Shown: in pieces, positions 41,949 to 54,400 of the stretch | Numbering within the stretch: the stretch's first letter is position 1 | Layout of the letters: each line of letters opens with the position of its first letter | Assembly: GCA_002099365.1 (NCBI GenBank) | Contig: MSED01000001.1 | Span: forward strand, 1,178,001-1,242,000 | Reading direction: 5' to 3' | Source: Phialophora verrucosa | Lineage: Eukaryota > Ascomycota > Eurotiomycetes > Chaetothyriales > Herpotrichiellaceae | Length of the DNA stretch: 64,000 nt | Made by a program: the position numbers and the translations under genes | Notes under the pieces: model-generated | What the model saw: the letters and a program-made list of their open reading frames with translations, nothing else | The model's database searches: none | What the model was told of the DNA's origin: nothing

Positions 41949-43799
41949 TCACGCAGTATCGTCTCTCGCGGCATAGACGCTTGCTTCACCCTTGGCCATA
42001 TAGTCAAAAGACTCCTCGCTCGTCGTCGTGGCAGGTGGACTCGGCGTGTCCTCTCCGTCCTTTGCACCTTCGCTGGTCTGCTGGAAGAAGTCCTCGGGGC
42101 TGTTCTCACCGTCCACCGACGTCGCCTGCCTGCCCTGCCACAAAACACCATCTCCGAATCCCCAGCCAAGCCCCTTTCTCGTCCTCTTGAGTTCCTCCTC
42201 CTTCAAGCTTAGACCAGCCTTCTCGCCGGAGACGCTGTGCAGAGGCAGATTCCGTTGATGCCACTCGCCCACGAACATGCCCTCGGGGTCGCTCTCATCC
42301 CTCACCTTCATGAACTCACTCATGTCTCCACCGTACGTCTGCTCGAGGTACTGACTCGTCGTATGTGCCGAGAAGTTCTTCGCCCAATGCGGCTTGGCTC
42401 CCATCTCACGCATGAGATACTCGAATGCTTCGTAGTAGGTGTCGTGACAGGGTGGATCGCGACCGTAGGGCCGATACAGTGTAGCGTTGAGATAAAGCGT
42501 GGGGCCGTCTGCGACCGTCGGGTCGAGATAGGGTCGCACCCCGGATCGGTTCAGCTCTTCGTGGCCAGTATGGGTCACGCGCACCTCGACCGGACAATGT
42601 ACCCAGACGCCCTTGCTCGAGACAGGGATCTTCGCTGCGGCATCGTTATGGTTGATCCATGCTGATAGACGGGAGATTGCTTCGGGACCCTTGTCGAGTG
42701 GCAGAGCCCATTCATTCACGAACTGCGAGTACAGGCAGTCCATCAGCAAACCCTCCCGGGCAGGTTGCACTGCCGACATCTCGAAGCTGCCTGGTTGGAA
42801 ACCATACTGCATGCCGAAGATGAACCATTCGATCCAGGGCAGAATGCGCGGCACGTAGTTGGAAAGATACAATAAGTTGTGGTAGACATAGTAGCCGAGT
42901 CGTCCGCCGTAGAAAGTCTCGTTTGGCGGGCGGCGCAGAGCACCCGTCTTGCGGCCCCGCCAGATGACTGCGCGCTTCAGATACGGCAGCCACCAGACGC
43001 GAGTGAATTCGTCACGGGTCCAGAGATCTTTGTCCCACGCGCCCAGGACGTCACCCAGGCTGTGGAGGGATTGGGACCAGGAGATGTCAAAGTCCGGCAC
43101 AGCCTGGATAGTGATTTCCACGATGATCCCCAAGGCGCCGAGCGAAAGCAGCGCTGCCCGAAAGAGTTGGGGATTCTTGGACTTTGAGCATGTGACCAAC
43201 TGAGAGTTTGACAGCAAGATTGTCAGCGACGTGATGGATTCAGAGATCAAACCATGCTTGAGACTGGAGCCATGGGTGCCGGTCGAGATGACTCCGGCAA
43301 CGGATTGAACATCGATAGAGCCCAGGTTGGGAAGCGTGTACCCATCTTTGGCCAATTCGATGTTCAAATCATGCAGAGAAATTCCGGCGAGAACGCGATA
43401 GAGGCCGCGGGTGCCGCCAACGTCCTTTTCGACGACGGCATTGAGATGGTCCAGATTAATCAGCCAGGACGACGTGCAGGTGAGGTCGGATGGCGAATGG
43501 CCGAAGCCCGTCACACAGATGCGTTTGCGACATCTCCGGGCGAGGGTGACGATTTTCTGCAGCTCCGGAATCGACGCCGGCTGGAAATACAGCTCCGGGC
43601 GCGAAAAGAACGTCTGGGCCCAGGTATGATGGAGATAGCGCAGCGTCGGGTTGAATGGAATGGAATCACTGATCCGGGACAGCTCACGCTGGAGTTTGGG
43701 GTCGAGGTTGGCGGTGGCGGGGACACTTGGGCTGGCAGCGATGGCCGAGGCGGACGTGTTGGGTTTCGTCTGTGGCAAATTGGGAGCGGCCCAATCCAT
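41949..43799 (-). CDS. ALO1: D-arabinono-1,4-lactone oxidase
   Basis: A single minus exon of 616 aa. The FAD-binding PCMH domain includes VTGFGHSPSD, whose His101 fits the covalent FAD site of aldonolactone oxidases, then GSIDVQSVAGVISTGTHGSS. The ALO domain follows with FTRVWWLPYLKRAVIW, a hydrophobic segment near YNLLYLSNYVPRILPWIE-like text, and the terminal HWAKNF...GMFVGEWHQRNL. The enzyme makes D-erythroascorbate in the outer mitochondrial membrane. It is longer than yeast Alo1 because of a Pro/Ala-rich N terminus of about 30 residues and a low-complexity C-terminal tail of about 70. Confidence 0.92.
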   Translation of the reverse strand: MDWAAPNLPQTKPNTSASAIAASPSVPATANLDPKLQRELSRISDSIPFNPTLRYLHHTWAQTFFSRPELYFQPASIPELQKIVTLARRCRKRICVTGFGHSPSDLTCTSSWLINLDHLNAVVEKDVGGTRGLYRVLAGISLHDLNIELAKDGYTLPNLGSIDVQSVAGVISTGTHGSSLKHGLISESITSLTILLSNSQLVTCSKSKNPQLFRAALLSLGALGIIVEITIQAVPDFDISWSQSLHSLGDVLGAWDKDLWTRDEFTRVWWLPYLKRAVIWRGRKTGALRRPPNETFYGGRLGYYVYHNLLYLSNYVPRILPWIEWFIFGMQYGFQPGSFEMSAVQPAREGLLMDCLYSQFVNEWALPLDKGPEAISRLSAWINHNDAAAKIPVSSKGVWVHCPVEVRVTHTGHEELNRSGVRPYLDPTVADGPTLYLNATLYRPYGRDPPCHDTYYEAFEYLMREMGAKPHWAKNFSAHTTSQYLEQTYGGDMSEFMKVRDESDPEGMFVGEWHQRNLPLHSVSGEKAGLSLKEEELKRTRKGLGWGFGDGVLWQGRQATSVDGENSPEDFFQQTSEGAKDGEDTPSPPATTTSEESFDYMAKGEASVYAARDDTA

Positions 43800-44316
43800 G
43801 GTGGTCGTCGCCCAGCGCGGACGGAGGAGCCTTCTCAGCGATCACGGCACGTTCGACGGACAGCAGGCAGGCTGGCGAAGAGCGGTGATTGTTTGATGAG
43901 ACGGGCAGATGGAACCAGAAATAAACCGGAAGAGACGCTGCGCCGCTTTCGGGAGCAGCAGGAAAGAGGCGAGGCAGGGACTGGCGCTAAACTGGCGGCC
44001 CAGCCTCCGATTGGCCATCAGCCGACGACGCCTGCTAGGGGCATTAGACGCGTTAAGAGGACTTTACATAGTCGTCTACTGTATCTACCACCAACCGGTT
44101 GCGTGGGCATTGTCACTTTTCCAAATACCCAGTTGGCCAAGGTAGCTACCCCATTCGCCTCGTTCTTCTAGCGCCATAGCAGGACATGTCACCTCATTCA
44201 GCCCGTGAAATGTACAAGTGTACACGAATCCCAGCCCGCAGTTCCTCTGTTCGGGCCGGGAGCCGTAGAAATTCCGACTCTGATAATCCCAAGATCTTCC
44301 GTCATCATCGTTTCGT
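43800..44316. other. Intergenic region upstream of ALO1
   Basis: 517 bases holding the ALO1 promoter (minus strand) and the 3' end of the gelsolin-repeat gene. No gene seen. Confidence 0.5.
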
Positions 44317-47300
44317 TCACAGTTGAATGCCTAGTTCCTGCACCACCTCTTCGGCGCGTACGCATAACTGTTCTGTGGGAAGCGACAACCTCTGTGGCGT
44401 CCATTTCCGAAATATGGACTGGATGTGCTGCGGTGGCTCACCGATTACAATATAGCAAGACGGCAGAAGAGGCCTGTCTTGAACGGAAGGCGACAGGACG
44501 GCGATCTCTTGGGCGACTTGCACAGCTGTCACGAATTCTGCGAGCTTTTTGGCGGAACCGCCGATCAAACTGCAAGAGACAACGAGGTCAGCATATGGAC
44601 CCGGGATGCAAACATGAGTGAACTTACACATAAAGTTCTCGATAGGCGTCGAGGATGTGGATGTGATGTCCGACAAGGTCTTTCTGGCTGAACGGAGCGA
44701 CTTCTTCCACCAGAGCTTTGAGACTCTGCTTCGGTGGTGAAGATGCCCTCAGTCCCCAGAAGCCGCCTAGGCCACCTGAAGACTTTGGACGATCATGCTC
44801 CACGCGATACAGCCTCGGTGGATGGGTGTCACGCTCACTGGCTCCACTGCTGCTCTGAGGTACCGTTCGCTTGGATGAACCCGAAGGCAGCGAGTCCCAG
44901 AAGCTTGCGGGTTCTTCGCCCTCTGAAACTTCCTCAATCTCACCCGTGAGCCCCAAGTCCATCCCAATCAGCCTTGCACATCCCACGTCCTCCGGGTTGC
45001 TGCCTCTGCCTTTCCACAGATAGAGCTTGCCGAACTTCGCCGATATGAGAAACGGGAGTCCTGTGCACAGGCTGTCGGCAGACAGGTCGACCTCGTCAAA
45101 AGCGACGTGCCCAAGATGCCTTCTGCCGCAGAGCATATAGAGAGCGGAAGACTTGTTCCTCCGTACAATGACGATACCGCCTAGAGCTTGGAAGAACTCC
45201 GAGCTCTCTTTGCCTTGCTTGACAACTTCAAGTTTAGCACTATTCTCGCGGGCAACCTTCCTGCAGAATAGGTGGGCATCTTCCACGGCTGCTTCGGGCA
45301 CTTCGTCCCCGCACCAGAGATACACCTCGGACAGCTTCGAGCCCGAGGGCAATTGCAGCGAGTGCACACATAGATACATGCATTCTTCGAAGAGGATGTG
45401 TTCCTGTTGCGGGGGCATGGGCATTTTCTTTCCATCGCCGGCCACTTCCCAGATCTGTTTGCTCAGCGTCTTCGACTTCTCAGATGTCTTATTCTGGGCC
45501 GAGAGGAAAGCATGCGCGTCAAACTCCGCCTTTTCTCCTGCTTGCGGCAGGGCGCCGAAGAAGCTCTCAAGTCGAGGTCTAATCGAAGGCGACGATTTGG
45601 TGGGCGAACTAGATTTTCTGGGCGATTCTGCTGCTCTCAGTGCTGGGGGTTGCGGCTCCGGCGGCGGTGTCAATACAGGTGCGGCAGCCAGCTTCCTTGG
45701 GCCAGTTCCAAGCTGTAAGCCAAGCCCACTGGTCAGCGACCGCGGCTTCGTCGAGCTGATGACATCGGGTTTTGGTGCTTTTGGAGTGTTGAGCTTAGAT
45801 TTGATGGGCGTCAAGGGCAAACCTGGTGCAAGATCGGGAGAAAGCGTTGTTGTCTTCCTTTCACCATCCGAGTCAGGAGGAGACGATACAGATTTCGAAG
45901 GATCAGGCAGAACTTCAATCTTCCTTGGTGTGGCAGGCTTCCCAGGTGCGTGCTGATCGACAGGCTTCGGAGGCGTGCCAGGACCTGAAATTTTTCTTAG
46001 ATCTGCAGATTTCTTAGGTCTTAGGGGAGGCGGCGGGTCAACGGTCCCGGCAGGCGCGCCCTGACTTGACACCTTTCTTAATTCCACAGATTTGGTGGCG
46101 ACGGGGGGCTTCGGTAACAGCGCCGGCTCCATTCGCGGAGCTGGAAGTGGTTTAGTGACAGACTGCTTTGCGACAACCATTTTGGGGACAATGGGCGTGG
46201 GCGCCTCCGCTTTGGACGGCGGTAAAACGGGCTGTCTGACTTCAGGTGACATTGGCTTCTCAATCTCCGGTTTGGGCGCCATTGGCAGCGGCTGCTGGAC
46301 TTCGCCTAAGTCAGCTTTCGCATTTTGGCGTTCGGGTGTAGATTTGCTCCCATTTGGTTTCGGCGCGAACGAGCGCGGCGGCGAAAACGTTTTAGGTTCC
46401 AGCATGGGCTCGGGTGACACAACCTTTTTTGAAGAGATGGAGACGGAGTCTGTTGCGGGCTGTATAGCTGCGGGTTTGCTGCTCTCGGTCGAGGATGCAC
46501 TGCTCTTAGGCGCTCTTCTTTTAGGACCCTTGGAACGTGCCTTGGTCATATGGGTCAGCTCCGCAGGATCCTCCTTCGTGTTATCCCTCGAGGGCTGTTG
46601 AGAGTCGCGAACCTGGATCGCACTTCCACCATTAGATGGCGCATCTCCAACAGGTTTTGGGCTACCACTTCGTGACAGTATCCCGGCAAGTGCAGGATTG
46701 AGACGGGCAGCGAGTTTGCTGTTTTCAGGGAGTTTCACCCTGGAGGCTGGCTCCGGTGAAGGTGCAGCTTCTGCCATGTTGAGCTCCAAATTTCGCGGGC
46801 CGACTCGTGCAGGGGCATCGGGCGCTGATTGCGGAGGTGGCACAGTCACCGGGGCCGCATCAGATTTCTCGGGATTGCTTGCAAACGCTGTAGGCGGTAC
46901 CACAGCTGGCTCGGAGCGTGAGAGAGGCTCTTCCTTCGCTGGAACTGGTTTCTCATGCACGGACTGTGGCTTCGATCCCACGAGGGATGGATTGGTACCC
47001 AGGCCGCTCAATGGCGGTTTCTCGGCAACCGACTGAGGCCTGAACGCCGTCATATTGGATTTGCCCGGCGTATCACTCTGCCTCTTGATTTCCATCTTCT
47101 CAGATGAGGTGCCCGTCTTCTGCAGCGCCATACGCTTAGCCAATGCCTCCGGAACAGGGTCGTTATGCTTTTCTGCAGGGCTTGTCGCTTCAGGACGTTT
47201 GCCAATCGCCCCACTGCCGGTCTTCATTGCTTCTTTCTTTTGCAGGATGCTCTCTTTGAACTCGTCGACCCTTTTTGTCTTCTGTGGGCCGCCTGTGACG

Positions 47301-49567
47301 TTTAGCGCTGCTTTCCCCATGGTGATGTTATCTTTCAACTCGTCAGGAGCGACATAACTCTGGGTTTGGGCGCGCTTCAACTTTCCGAACACGGCCTTAA
47401 ACTCCGGTTCTGCATCGTTATTGCCGGTTGGGGCTGCTTGACGTGACTTGAGACTGGCTCTGAAATCAGGTTTCGGAGGCGTGGTTGGCTTTGGCTTGAA
47501 AGCTGCCATTTTTGACTCGGGTTTGTGTTCAGGTAATAAAAGGTTTTGGGACCCCTTAGCCGTCTCTTGTTTGTCGCGCAGAGGCGTAACAGACGTGCTA
47601 TCCTCTTTTTGGGCCGAGCTTGACACAAGCTGAACAGGTGTGATATTTCTCTTCGATGGGACAACGGGTTTCTCTTCCTTTGTCGCCGTGAAGGATTGGC
47701 CCGGCCTATTCGCGTCACTAGCATCCGAGGACGGCAATGGCGTTGACATGGTTTTCTTGAGGCCAGCCTTCGTCGAGACCGAATCTACAGCGACACCATC
47801 TGCGGTGGAATTTTTGAGTGCCGGTGTATCCTTCATTGGCGCTGTGCTAAGGGGTTTGGGTTCTCCTATAGGCTTTGACAACTCTTCCTTTGCCGCTTCA
47901 GACAATTGGGACTGTTCTTGCTTGGCACGTTGCATGCTCAGCCTCCATGCTGGCATTTCTGGCTTGGCCGCTCTTGGGGACTCTGGCGGCTTGTTTAGGG
48001 CACTCTCGAGCCAACTGGCCTTTGTCGGACTCCAGCGACGAGGATCCATGGTCTTCGACGGGCTACGTGATAAGAGCGTTTCTGATGGTGGCGGTGTTAC
48101 TGGACGGGTCTGGGTTGGTAATTCGAAAGCCTTACTTGGTTGGGTGTCTGGCTTGGGCATGGCATCCGGAGATGCAGCTGAATCGTCTTCCGGCCGGGGT
48201 CCTGAGCGACCCTTTGTGATTGGAACAGGCTCTCCGTGACTGGAAACGGGTCTCGAGCTCGAAAGCGGAGAGGAATTACCGTCGGGCGAGCCTCTAACAT
48301 CCCTCGAGGAACCACGGCTGTGACCAGGAGTATAACCTGATACGGTAGCTAGGTGTGCTGGCCGCATAGAGGCAATTGAGTCGCCTCGCTTTAAGCCTGC
48401 ATTTGCCTGTACACTCCATCTCTTGCTAACACTGTCTGATCGCTTCATCATTGCGCTCTCCACAAACCCACCCAGGCCTTTCGTTGGCGACGGACGACGT
48501 CCTGATGAAGACAAGATGCTGGAAGTCCTCCCAAGACCAACGATGTCTGCGGCGAACGAGGTATTCGGATCCAACGGCTTGAAGGTTGGCAAGTCCAGAG
48601 CAGGAGGCTTCGAAGAAGACGACGATATCACAGAGGCTGGCCGCGATCTCATCTGGTCTGAGCTTGACGGTTGTCGCGGGCTGATGTGCAATGCATGAGT
48701 TGTTTTTGGAGGTGACGACGGAGGCGTCGGTCTCTCGGTTTCTTCTTTCGAGCGATCTTCTGCAGCATTGGACATGCCCGGAAGCCGCAAGGCCCGTGTC
48801 GCGGAAGTGGACATTGTGTCTGAACCCGTCTCGTTCTTGCGGTAAGCTGCTGAGCCAACGCCTCGATCAGCGGTCTGACGGAACCACGAAGGATCTCTTG
48901 CCTCTAGAGATGCAGTAATATCTTTCCTCGACATCTCCTCCTCGACCTTCTGTTGGACGGCAATCTGAGCCGAGGGTCCTAAATCCGGGATGGACGCCAC
49001 AGACAGCGGCCGGGATCTCACAGCACCTCCTCTTGATAAAGGCCTCTGGTTCCATGACAGTGTGCCACTTCTCGAAAGCGCGGTGGCATGGGCAGGCGGG
49101 CTAGGGAGAGTAGGTTCATCGTTCGTGGGTGAAGGGGGGGCTGGTAGAGGCCGAGAGAAGTCCAATCCTGCGACAGCGCCTCGATCATGTCTTGGAGGAA
49201 TTGAGCCAGAGCGACCGAGTGTTCGTGATTGAAGAGGAGGGGTGAGGGCAACGGGAGGCTCGATTCCTTGGTTTGTCTTCGGCGCAGCCTCTGTCATGGG
49301 CCTCGAGGACGGTGTAGGGCCAGTCTTGGAAGGTGACAGCGACCGAGCGCGTTCTGCATTGCATCAGCATGTCGTCCCTCTGTCTGGGCTGCATCTGGTT
49401 TGGTCTGTACCTAATCTTCTTGCCTGTCTCTCTTTTCTGGCTTGCAACAATTCTTCCTCTGTTCTCTTTGATCGTTCCGCCTCCTCGGCATTCTGCTTAG
49501 AACTGAGGCTGGCGATCCGAGCCAGAAACTGGTCCACTGACTCGGAGCCATCATTTGACGCGTCCAT
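44317..49567 (-). CDS. DUF4045 / gelsolin-repeat actin-binding-type protein, 1711 aa
   Basis: Three minus exons, 49567-49411, 49353-44628 and 44569-44317, joined by introns of 57 and 58 nt, give 1711 aa. The first exon supplies MDASNDGSESVDQFLARI and a charged helix ending KERQARR; the junction to ERARSLSPSK matches DUF4045 proteins. Residues 80 to about 1330 are Ser/Pro/Lys-rich and disordered, with degenerate KKSxxLRKxSxxGxP modules. The C terminus (about 1330-1711) has gelsolin-like repeats: LSEVYLWCGDEVPEAAVEDA, GKLYLWKGRGSNPEDVGCAR and, across the last junction, ELYVLIGGSAKKLAEF. By homology it should bind actin or work at sites of polar growth; no experimental role can be claimed. Confidence 0.82.
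45900..46100 (-). repeat. Degenerate tandem protein module, about 84-nt period
   Basis: Within the gelsolin-repeat gene, three consecutive copies read VELRKVSSQGAP, ADLRKISGPGTP and ATPRKIEVLPDP, each followed by a Pro/Lys-rich spacer. The spacing is about 84 nt (28 codons). Lys-Ser-rich modules of this kind could be phosphorylation or SH3-binding sites, which is inference. Confidence 0.55.
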
Positions 49568-50228
49568 ACTGCGTCTGCCCGTGAGAATGTGTTGTTCCGA
49601 ATGCTAGACGCCGACACGGACAGTAAGGGTCATGCCGCACTCCGCATGGGAAAATCGGGGTTCGGGTGGGAAGGGAGTGACCAGCGCCTGGTTGAGGTTG
49701 TGCACAAGCGAGCCGGGGCGAGATGAAGACAGTGAGACAGGCCGCAGTAAGGACTTTTGGCAGCAGACGCTCGGGTCGTCATATAAATAGTGGGTGGGAT
49801 TTGTTGATGTTGATGTTGATGGATTGAAAGAGGACGAGAAGCGGCTTCTCGGGAACACGCGCTCGTCTCCGCAGCAAAATCGGAAACTCAACCAACAACT
49901 TTTCTCATTGTTTACTTTGCTCCTTCTTGATGGCTGTGTGTTTCGTCGCCTCCCACTCTCTCTGTCCTTCGCCAACTTGGCGTGACGATAATATTGAAAC
50001 AGAGGTATCCGTAGATAAGGCTGATCCTGTGACATGCCGCTTGACCTCCTGGTCGGGCTAGGCCAGCAAGAGGCCAATTTACGGCCTGTGCATCTGCCAA
50101 CCAGGGTCCGTGATGGCTCCTTCTTCGCCTTGTTCCAAAGAGGCACCCAAGGGTTCTCTATCTGCCATTCTCGTCTTCTCTGGCCCCATACGATAGTCCG
50201 CCTGGAGCCCTGACGACGAGATCTACAT
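49568..50228. other. Intergenic region between ARL2 and the gelsolin-repeat gene
   Basis: 661 bases with no supported gene. It contains the promoter of the gelsolin-repeat gene and the 3' end of ARL2, both on minus, and a GTTGATGTTGATGTTGATGG microrepeat near 49802. Confidence 0.5.
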
Positions 50229-50931
50229 TCAATACAGGAACAGCCGATCGCGTGCGTCCTGAACCACCCAATCCAAGCCTTTCTCCAGATTTTCCCCCGT
50301 CATGGCACTGCATGGAATGACCACCCATCGATGCGTCGAGATGGACTTGAGGTCGAGCAGCTGCGTAGCCTCTTGCTCGCTCATACCGCCAGCAACATCT
50401 GTCTTGTTCAGAAACACCAACAGACTCGCTCCTGCTAGGCGCTGGAAACTCTTAGCGTTGGCAGGATAAGTCCAGCATGCGAACATACCTCTTCTAACAG
50501 TAGTCCCTTGAGCTCGGCCTTGCAGTCTTCCACTCGTAGCCGGTCAGTGGCATCCACCACCCAGATGAGAGCATCGGTCTTCTCGAAATAGTTCCTCCAG
50601 TACGATCTGATTGTCTTCTGGCCTCCGACATCCCAAATATTGAGCTTGTAACTGCGCGTGGAACCGTTAGTTTCTCGTGAGGAAGCTCGAGGGAAAGACG
50701 GTACCCTTGGAAGTCGATCGTCTTAATGATGAACCCTAGTGTTGGACTAACTGTATTAACGTCTTCATTCATAATCTTTTTGACTATCGTCGTTTTCCCT
50801 GCATTGTCCAGTCCTCTACGCAACGATTAGCCGGTCTCACCTATCTGCTGCATGAGAATTGATCTCACTCACAACATCAAAATCCGCATCTCCTTATCCT
50901 TCAGACGAGCCTTGCGGAGTACGGAAAGCAT
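50229..50931 (-). CDS. ARL2: ADP-ribosylation-factor-like GTPase ARL2
   Basis: Four minus exons, 50931-50873, 50815-50705, 50651-50489 and 50441-50229, encode 181 aa. All introns (57, 53 and 47 nt) have GT-AG ends and restore G-protein motifs: P-loop LGLDNAGKTT across the first junction, switch text PTLGFIIKTIDFQG, WDVGGQKTIRSYWRNYFEK after the second, NKTD and a CSAMTGENL G5 region in the last. The N terminus MLSVLRKARLKDKEMRILML matches ARL2 (S. pombe Alp41). ARL2 works with tubulin cofactor D in microtubule biogenesis. Length and motifs are complete. Confidence 0.92.
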
Positions 50932-51489
50932 CTCGTTCCGTAGGCTGCCGGCTTCTTAGGCCGGGAGATGTTAATACCCCCCGAGTCGCGACTGTAGCTT
51001 CTGCTGCGAAATGGGCTGGCTCTTTGTCTCCGGGCAGTTTCGCTTTCCTTGTAGCGGCGTGGGCAAATGTCAGTCTCGAGAGACCATCGTAGACACCTCG
51101 GCTGTCTAACAGCTCAAGCCATCATACTTCCATTAGAGCGCGCTCCTACAGATGCCACACCTGCTGATCAACGTGGGCAAGGTTGTTTTCCCCTCATATC
51201 CTCACTGTTTATTACTTGCTGTTTTAGTCATGTAGCTCGGGGATTGTCTGTTGCCGCTGATTGGTTTGGTTACCACGGCCGCTAGGCGGATAATGGTAAA
51301 GCGGCGCGTTAATGGCGAAGCAGCGCGTTAGCGGCACCCGACGTCCTGTCTTCCTTCCAGACACTGTCTCCTTTCATTGTCTTCGGACTCACAACCTCCT
51401 CTTCTCGTGCAGATTGTCGATGTGTCGGTGGCAGCATAGGACACAAGTTGCGCTCCGATAGGCAATGTGCATGAATAGTTGGACGTAGC
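50932..51489. promoter_or_regulatory. Divergent promoter region, ARL2 / GNAT gene
   Basis: 558 bases separate the two start codons, which point apart. No TATA box or repeat stands out. Confidence 0.45.
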
Positions 51490-54400
51490 ATGGCCGAAAT
51501 CCAGGCTTCAGTAACTGGCCATCTTTCGACTGGGGTAAGTGAGATCCATTCACACTCACACGTCCTCAGTCTGCATCCACACTCTTCTGACTTCTTGTAG
51601 GGCTCCGCATTGCAACAGGAGGCCGGTGTCATCTCGTCTCCCTGCTCTGGTCCGTCTACAATGGACAATGTCGTTGACACACAAGATCCTTCACCAAGAC
51701 TGTCACTTAGAGCCCACCGCACCGCACATGCTAGTGACAGACCTGGTGCTCAAGCACATGATCCAAGTCACTGGAACAATGTGCGTGATAATTGGGGGAG
51801 GGTGAGTTCTCTTACCCATGGAACGCGCATCTCCCTCATCGTCCCCTTTTTACACATCCATCTCGGAGAATTGCTTATTCTTTTGTAGATTTGTTCGAAC
51901 GGAGTTATGTGCTTCGATCCAGATGCATATGGCAGCCCCACAGCCAAGAAGCGAAACGACGCCGCATGCAAAGACCAGTCACCGCTTCGTCCGCACCCGG
52001 GCTGGGGTCTCCCACAACAGTTACCAGTTAGTCAGCAGTCTTCTAGGCCGTCATGGCACTCTGCACAAGCGGGGGGTTTGATACATGGTCAAGGTAAAGG
52101 ACAGACAGCGGAAGCAGACCACCATCGGGAAGATGTCGCATCTGTAGATGTCCAGCCGAGAGAGGCACAGAATGCTACGACAGACGTGGAAATGGGAGAG
52201 AGTACCTACACCCAATTGGTAGCTCAAACCCCTGCGGCAAAAGTCAATGGCAACATTCACCGATTCGACAAGACGGCATACGGTGATCCCTCAAGAAAGG
52301 ATCCAATTAAGGACGCCACCCAATCTCAGACGCGAAGACGGCCGAAAACGAAACCTGCCAAAAGCCCTGACGGACGGCGGAACAGTTGGCCATCAGTTGC
52401 AGCTGCGTCCAACGATAATCCGCAGGCTTCACCACTTCTCCCGCACCCGCCTTTACCCATTCCTCACGTTGTTCTCAACACATCAAAGAACTCTCTGGAG
52501 TCAACTGACTGCAACACACCTCAGCCCATGAGGATTGGTGACCAAGCGCCCCATCTGAGAACCACCTCTAGCAGAAATGATTCAACAAAGAAGCCTGCGA
52601 CGCCTCGCCCGGAGACCTTCGAGACCCTCAAGCAAGGCAACGAAACACCAGAACAAGTGATCGCTCGACTTCAGGCTAAAGGCACACGCGATGTGTTCCA
52701 GAGAGTCAAACGAAAGGATCAAGGTGAGGTCCCTACCACCACAGCCCTGGCCCTACTAGACCTTTTGAGAAAACCCCTTCCTCCCGACTCAGACGAGCCT
52801 CAGCCGGATGCGTCCGACAGTGGCACACAACGCAAACCCTTGCCTAATATTGGCCCGACCTCCTCCCAAAACCAATCCCTACACGGCCCTGTTCAATCCA
52901 CTGATCACCTCCTCGCAGAGGCGAGAGAGGCGAATAAGGATCAGCGACATTGGGTCCAAGAAAAGAAGAATCCAGCGTTGTGGGAGCGAGCAGCAATGTA
53001 TCCTGGCGGCGACAACAGCAGTATTCCGGTCGATAAATTAGTACCATTAGTCAAGAATGCACACCTGCAAAAGAGGACTGGCGGATGGGATCAGTCAGCT
53101 CTGCCATCGTGTAGTAACAATGCTCCGTGGAACGAGGCCTCAGCTCGGCCGGCGAAAGAGACCGCCTTACAAATCAGTCAACACTCCCAACAAAGCAACT
53201 CGGATAGTTGGGCTCTAAATCAGAAACCCGACAAATCAGCACACAGAACCTCTCGCTGGGCCACTGCTGCGGATACGAGGGCTCCTCCAGTTCAGCCGGA
53301 CAGCAATGCTGAAGGCTCAGAGGAATCAGAAAGTGACGGCGACTCAATAAGACCCATGGCTCGAGGTCTCGGTCGTCTCATCCGCAGTCGCAAGCCTCTG
53401 GTGCCAGAAGAACGACTGGTTGGGTGGGACGGACAGTTCTTGCCCCCTCCAACCGACTGGGAGTTTCGCCCGCAGTTCTACAATAACACCCCGGAATACA
53501 TCAGTGGTTTCGAGAACTGGCTCGGTGAAGTCACGGTGCGCACAATGTCGGAAAAGTCTGTGGCGGAGCTAAGCTTCGGCGTCCTTCCTGCTGAGGAAGT
53601 CGCAAACTTGGACAATCACCCCGACGGAATTGGCTTTGCTCCCAGAGAAACCGTCCTCAGCCCCAGCAATTCTGAGCGTTACGGACACAGACTGATCAAG
53701 CCAATCGTGCAAAGTCCTCAAAACCCAACTGATTTCGATGGCGATGCAAAGCTGGATCTCTCCGACCCTGACAATGCTCGGTACAAAGATGAGACTGCCC
53801 AACTTTACATCACCAGACGCATGGCCCAGATCAAGCGTGTACAAAAGGAGGCGGAAGAAAAGTCAAAACTGCAACAGGCGGCAGAGAGTCAACAACATTC
53901 TGAACTCGAATTGGCTGGAAATGCGCAGGGCGGCAGCGCTCCAGAGATCCAGGAGAGTAACAAACCCCAGCCTCCTATCACAACCAAGAACATTTACCTC
54001 CGCCCTGCCGTCCAAGCCGATGCACCTGGAATGATGGAGATCATCAACTGGTACATCGCCAATGGGTTCCGCGCCCCGGAACTCGCGCCTATCAGCGAAG
54101 ACGACATGATTGAGCGTATGAGGGTCTCCCAGCACGCACGCCTCCCCTTCATTGTTGCTGTCGAGCGGGGTCGCAGAACTTCTCGTCCCAAAAATCGCAG
54201 ATACCCACGAGTCAACCCAAACCACCCTATCCAGAACATCGACCCCAACTACGTCGGTGTGACGCGCGAGGAGCTTATCGTCGGCTGGGCAAGTGCGTCA
54301 GATTGGGGCGCGCCAGATTACTGCGAATGCATCACTGCCGATCTAGAACTCTACGTCGCAGCCTCTTGTCGCAAATCCGGCGTAGGCCGCTGCTTGATGG

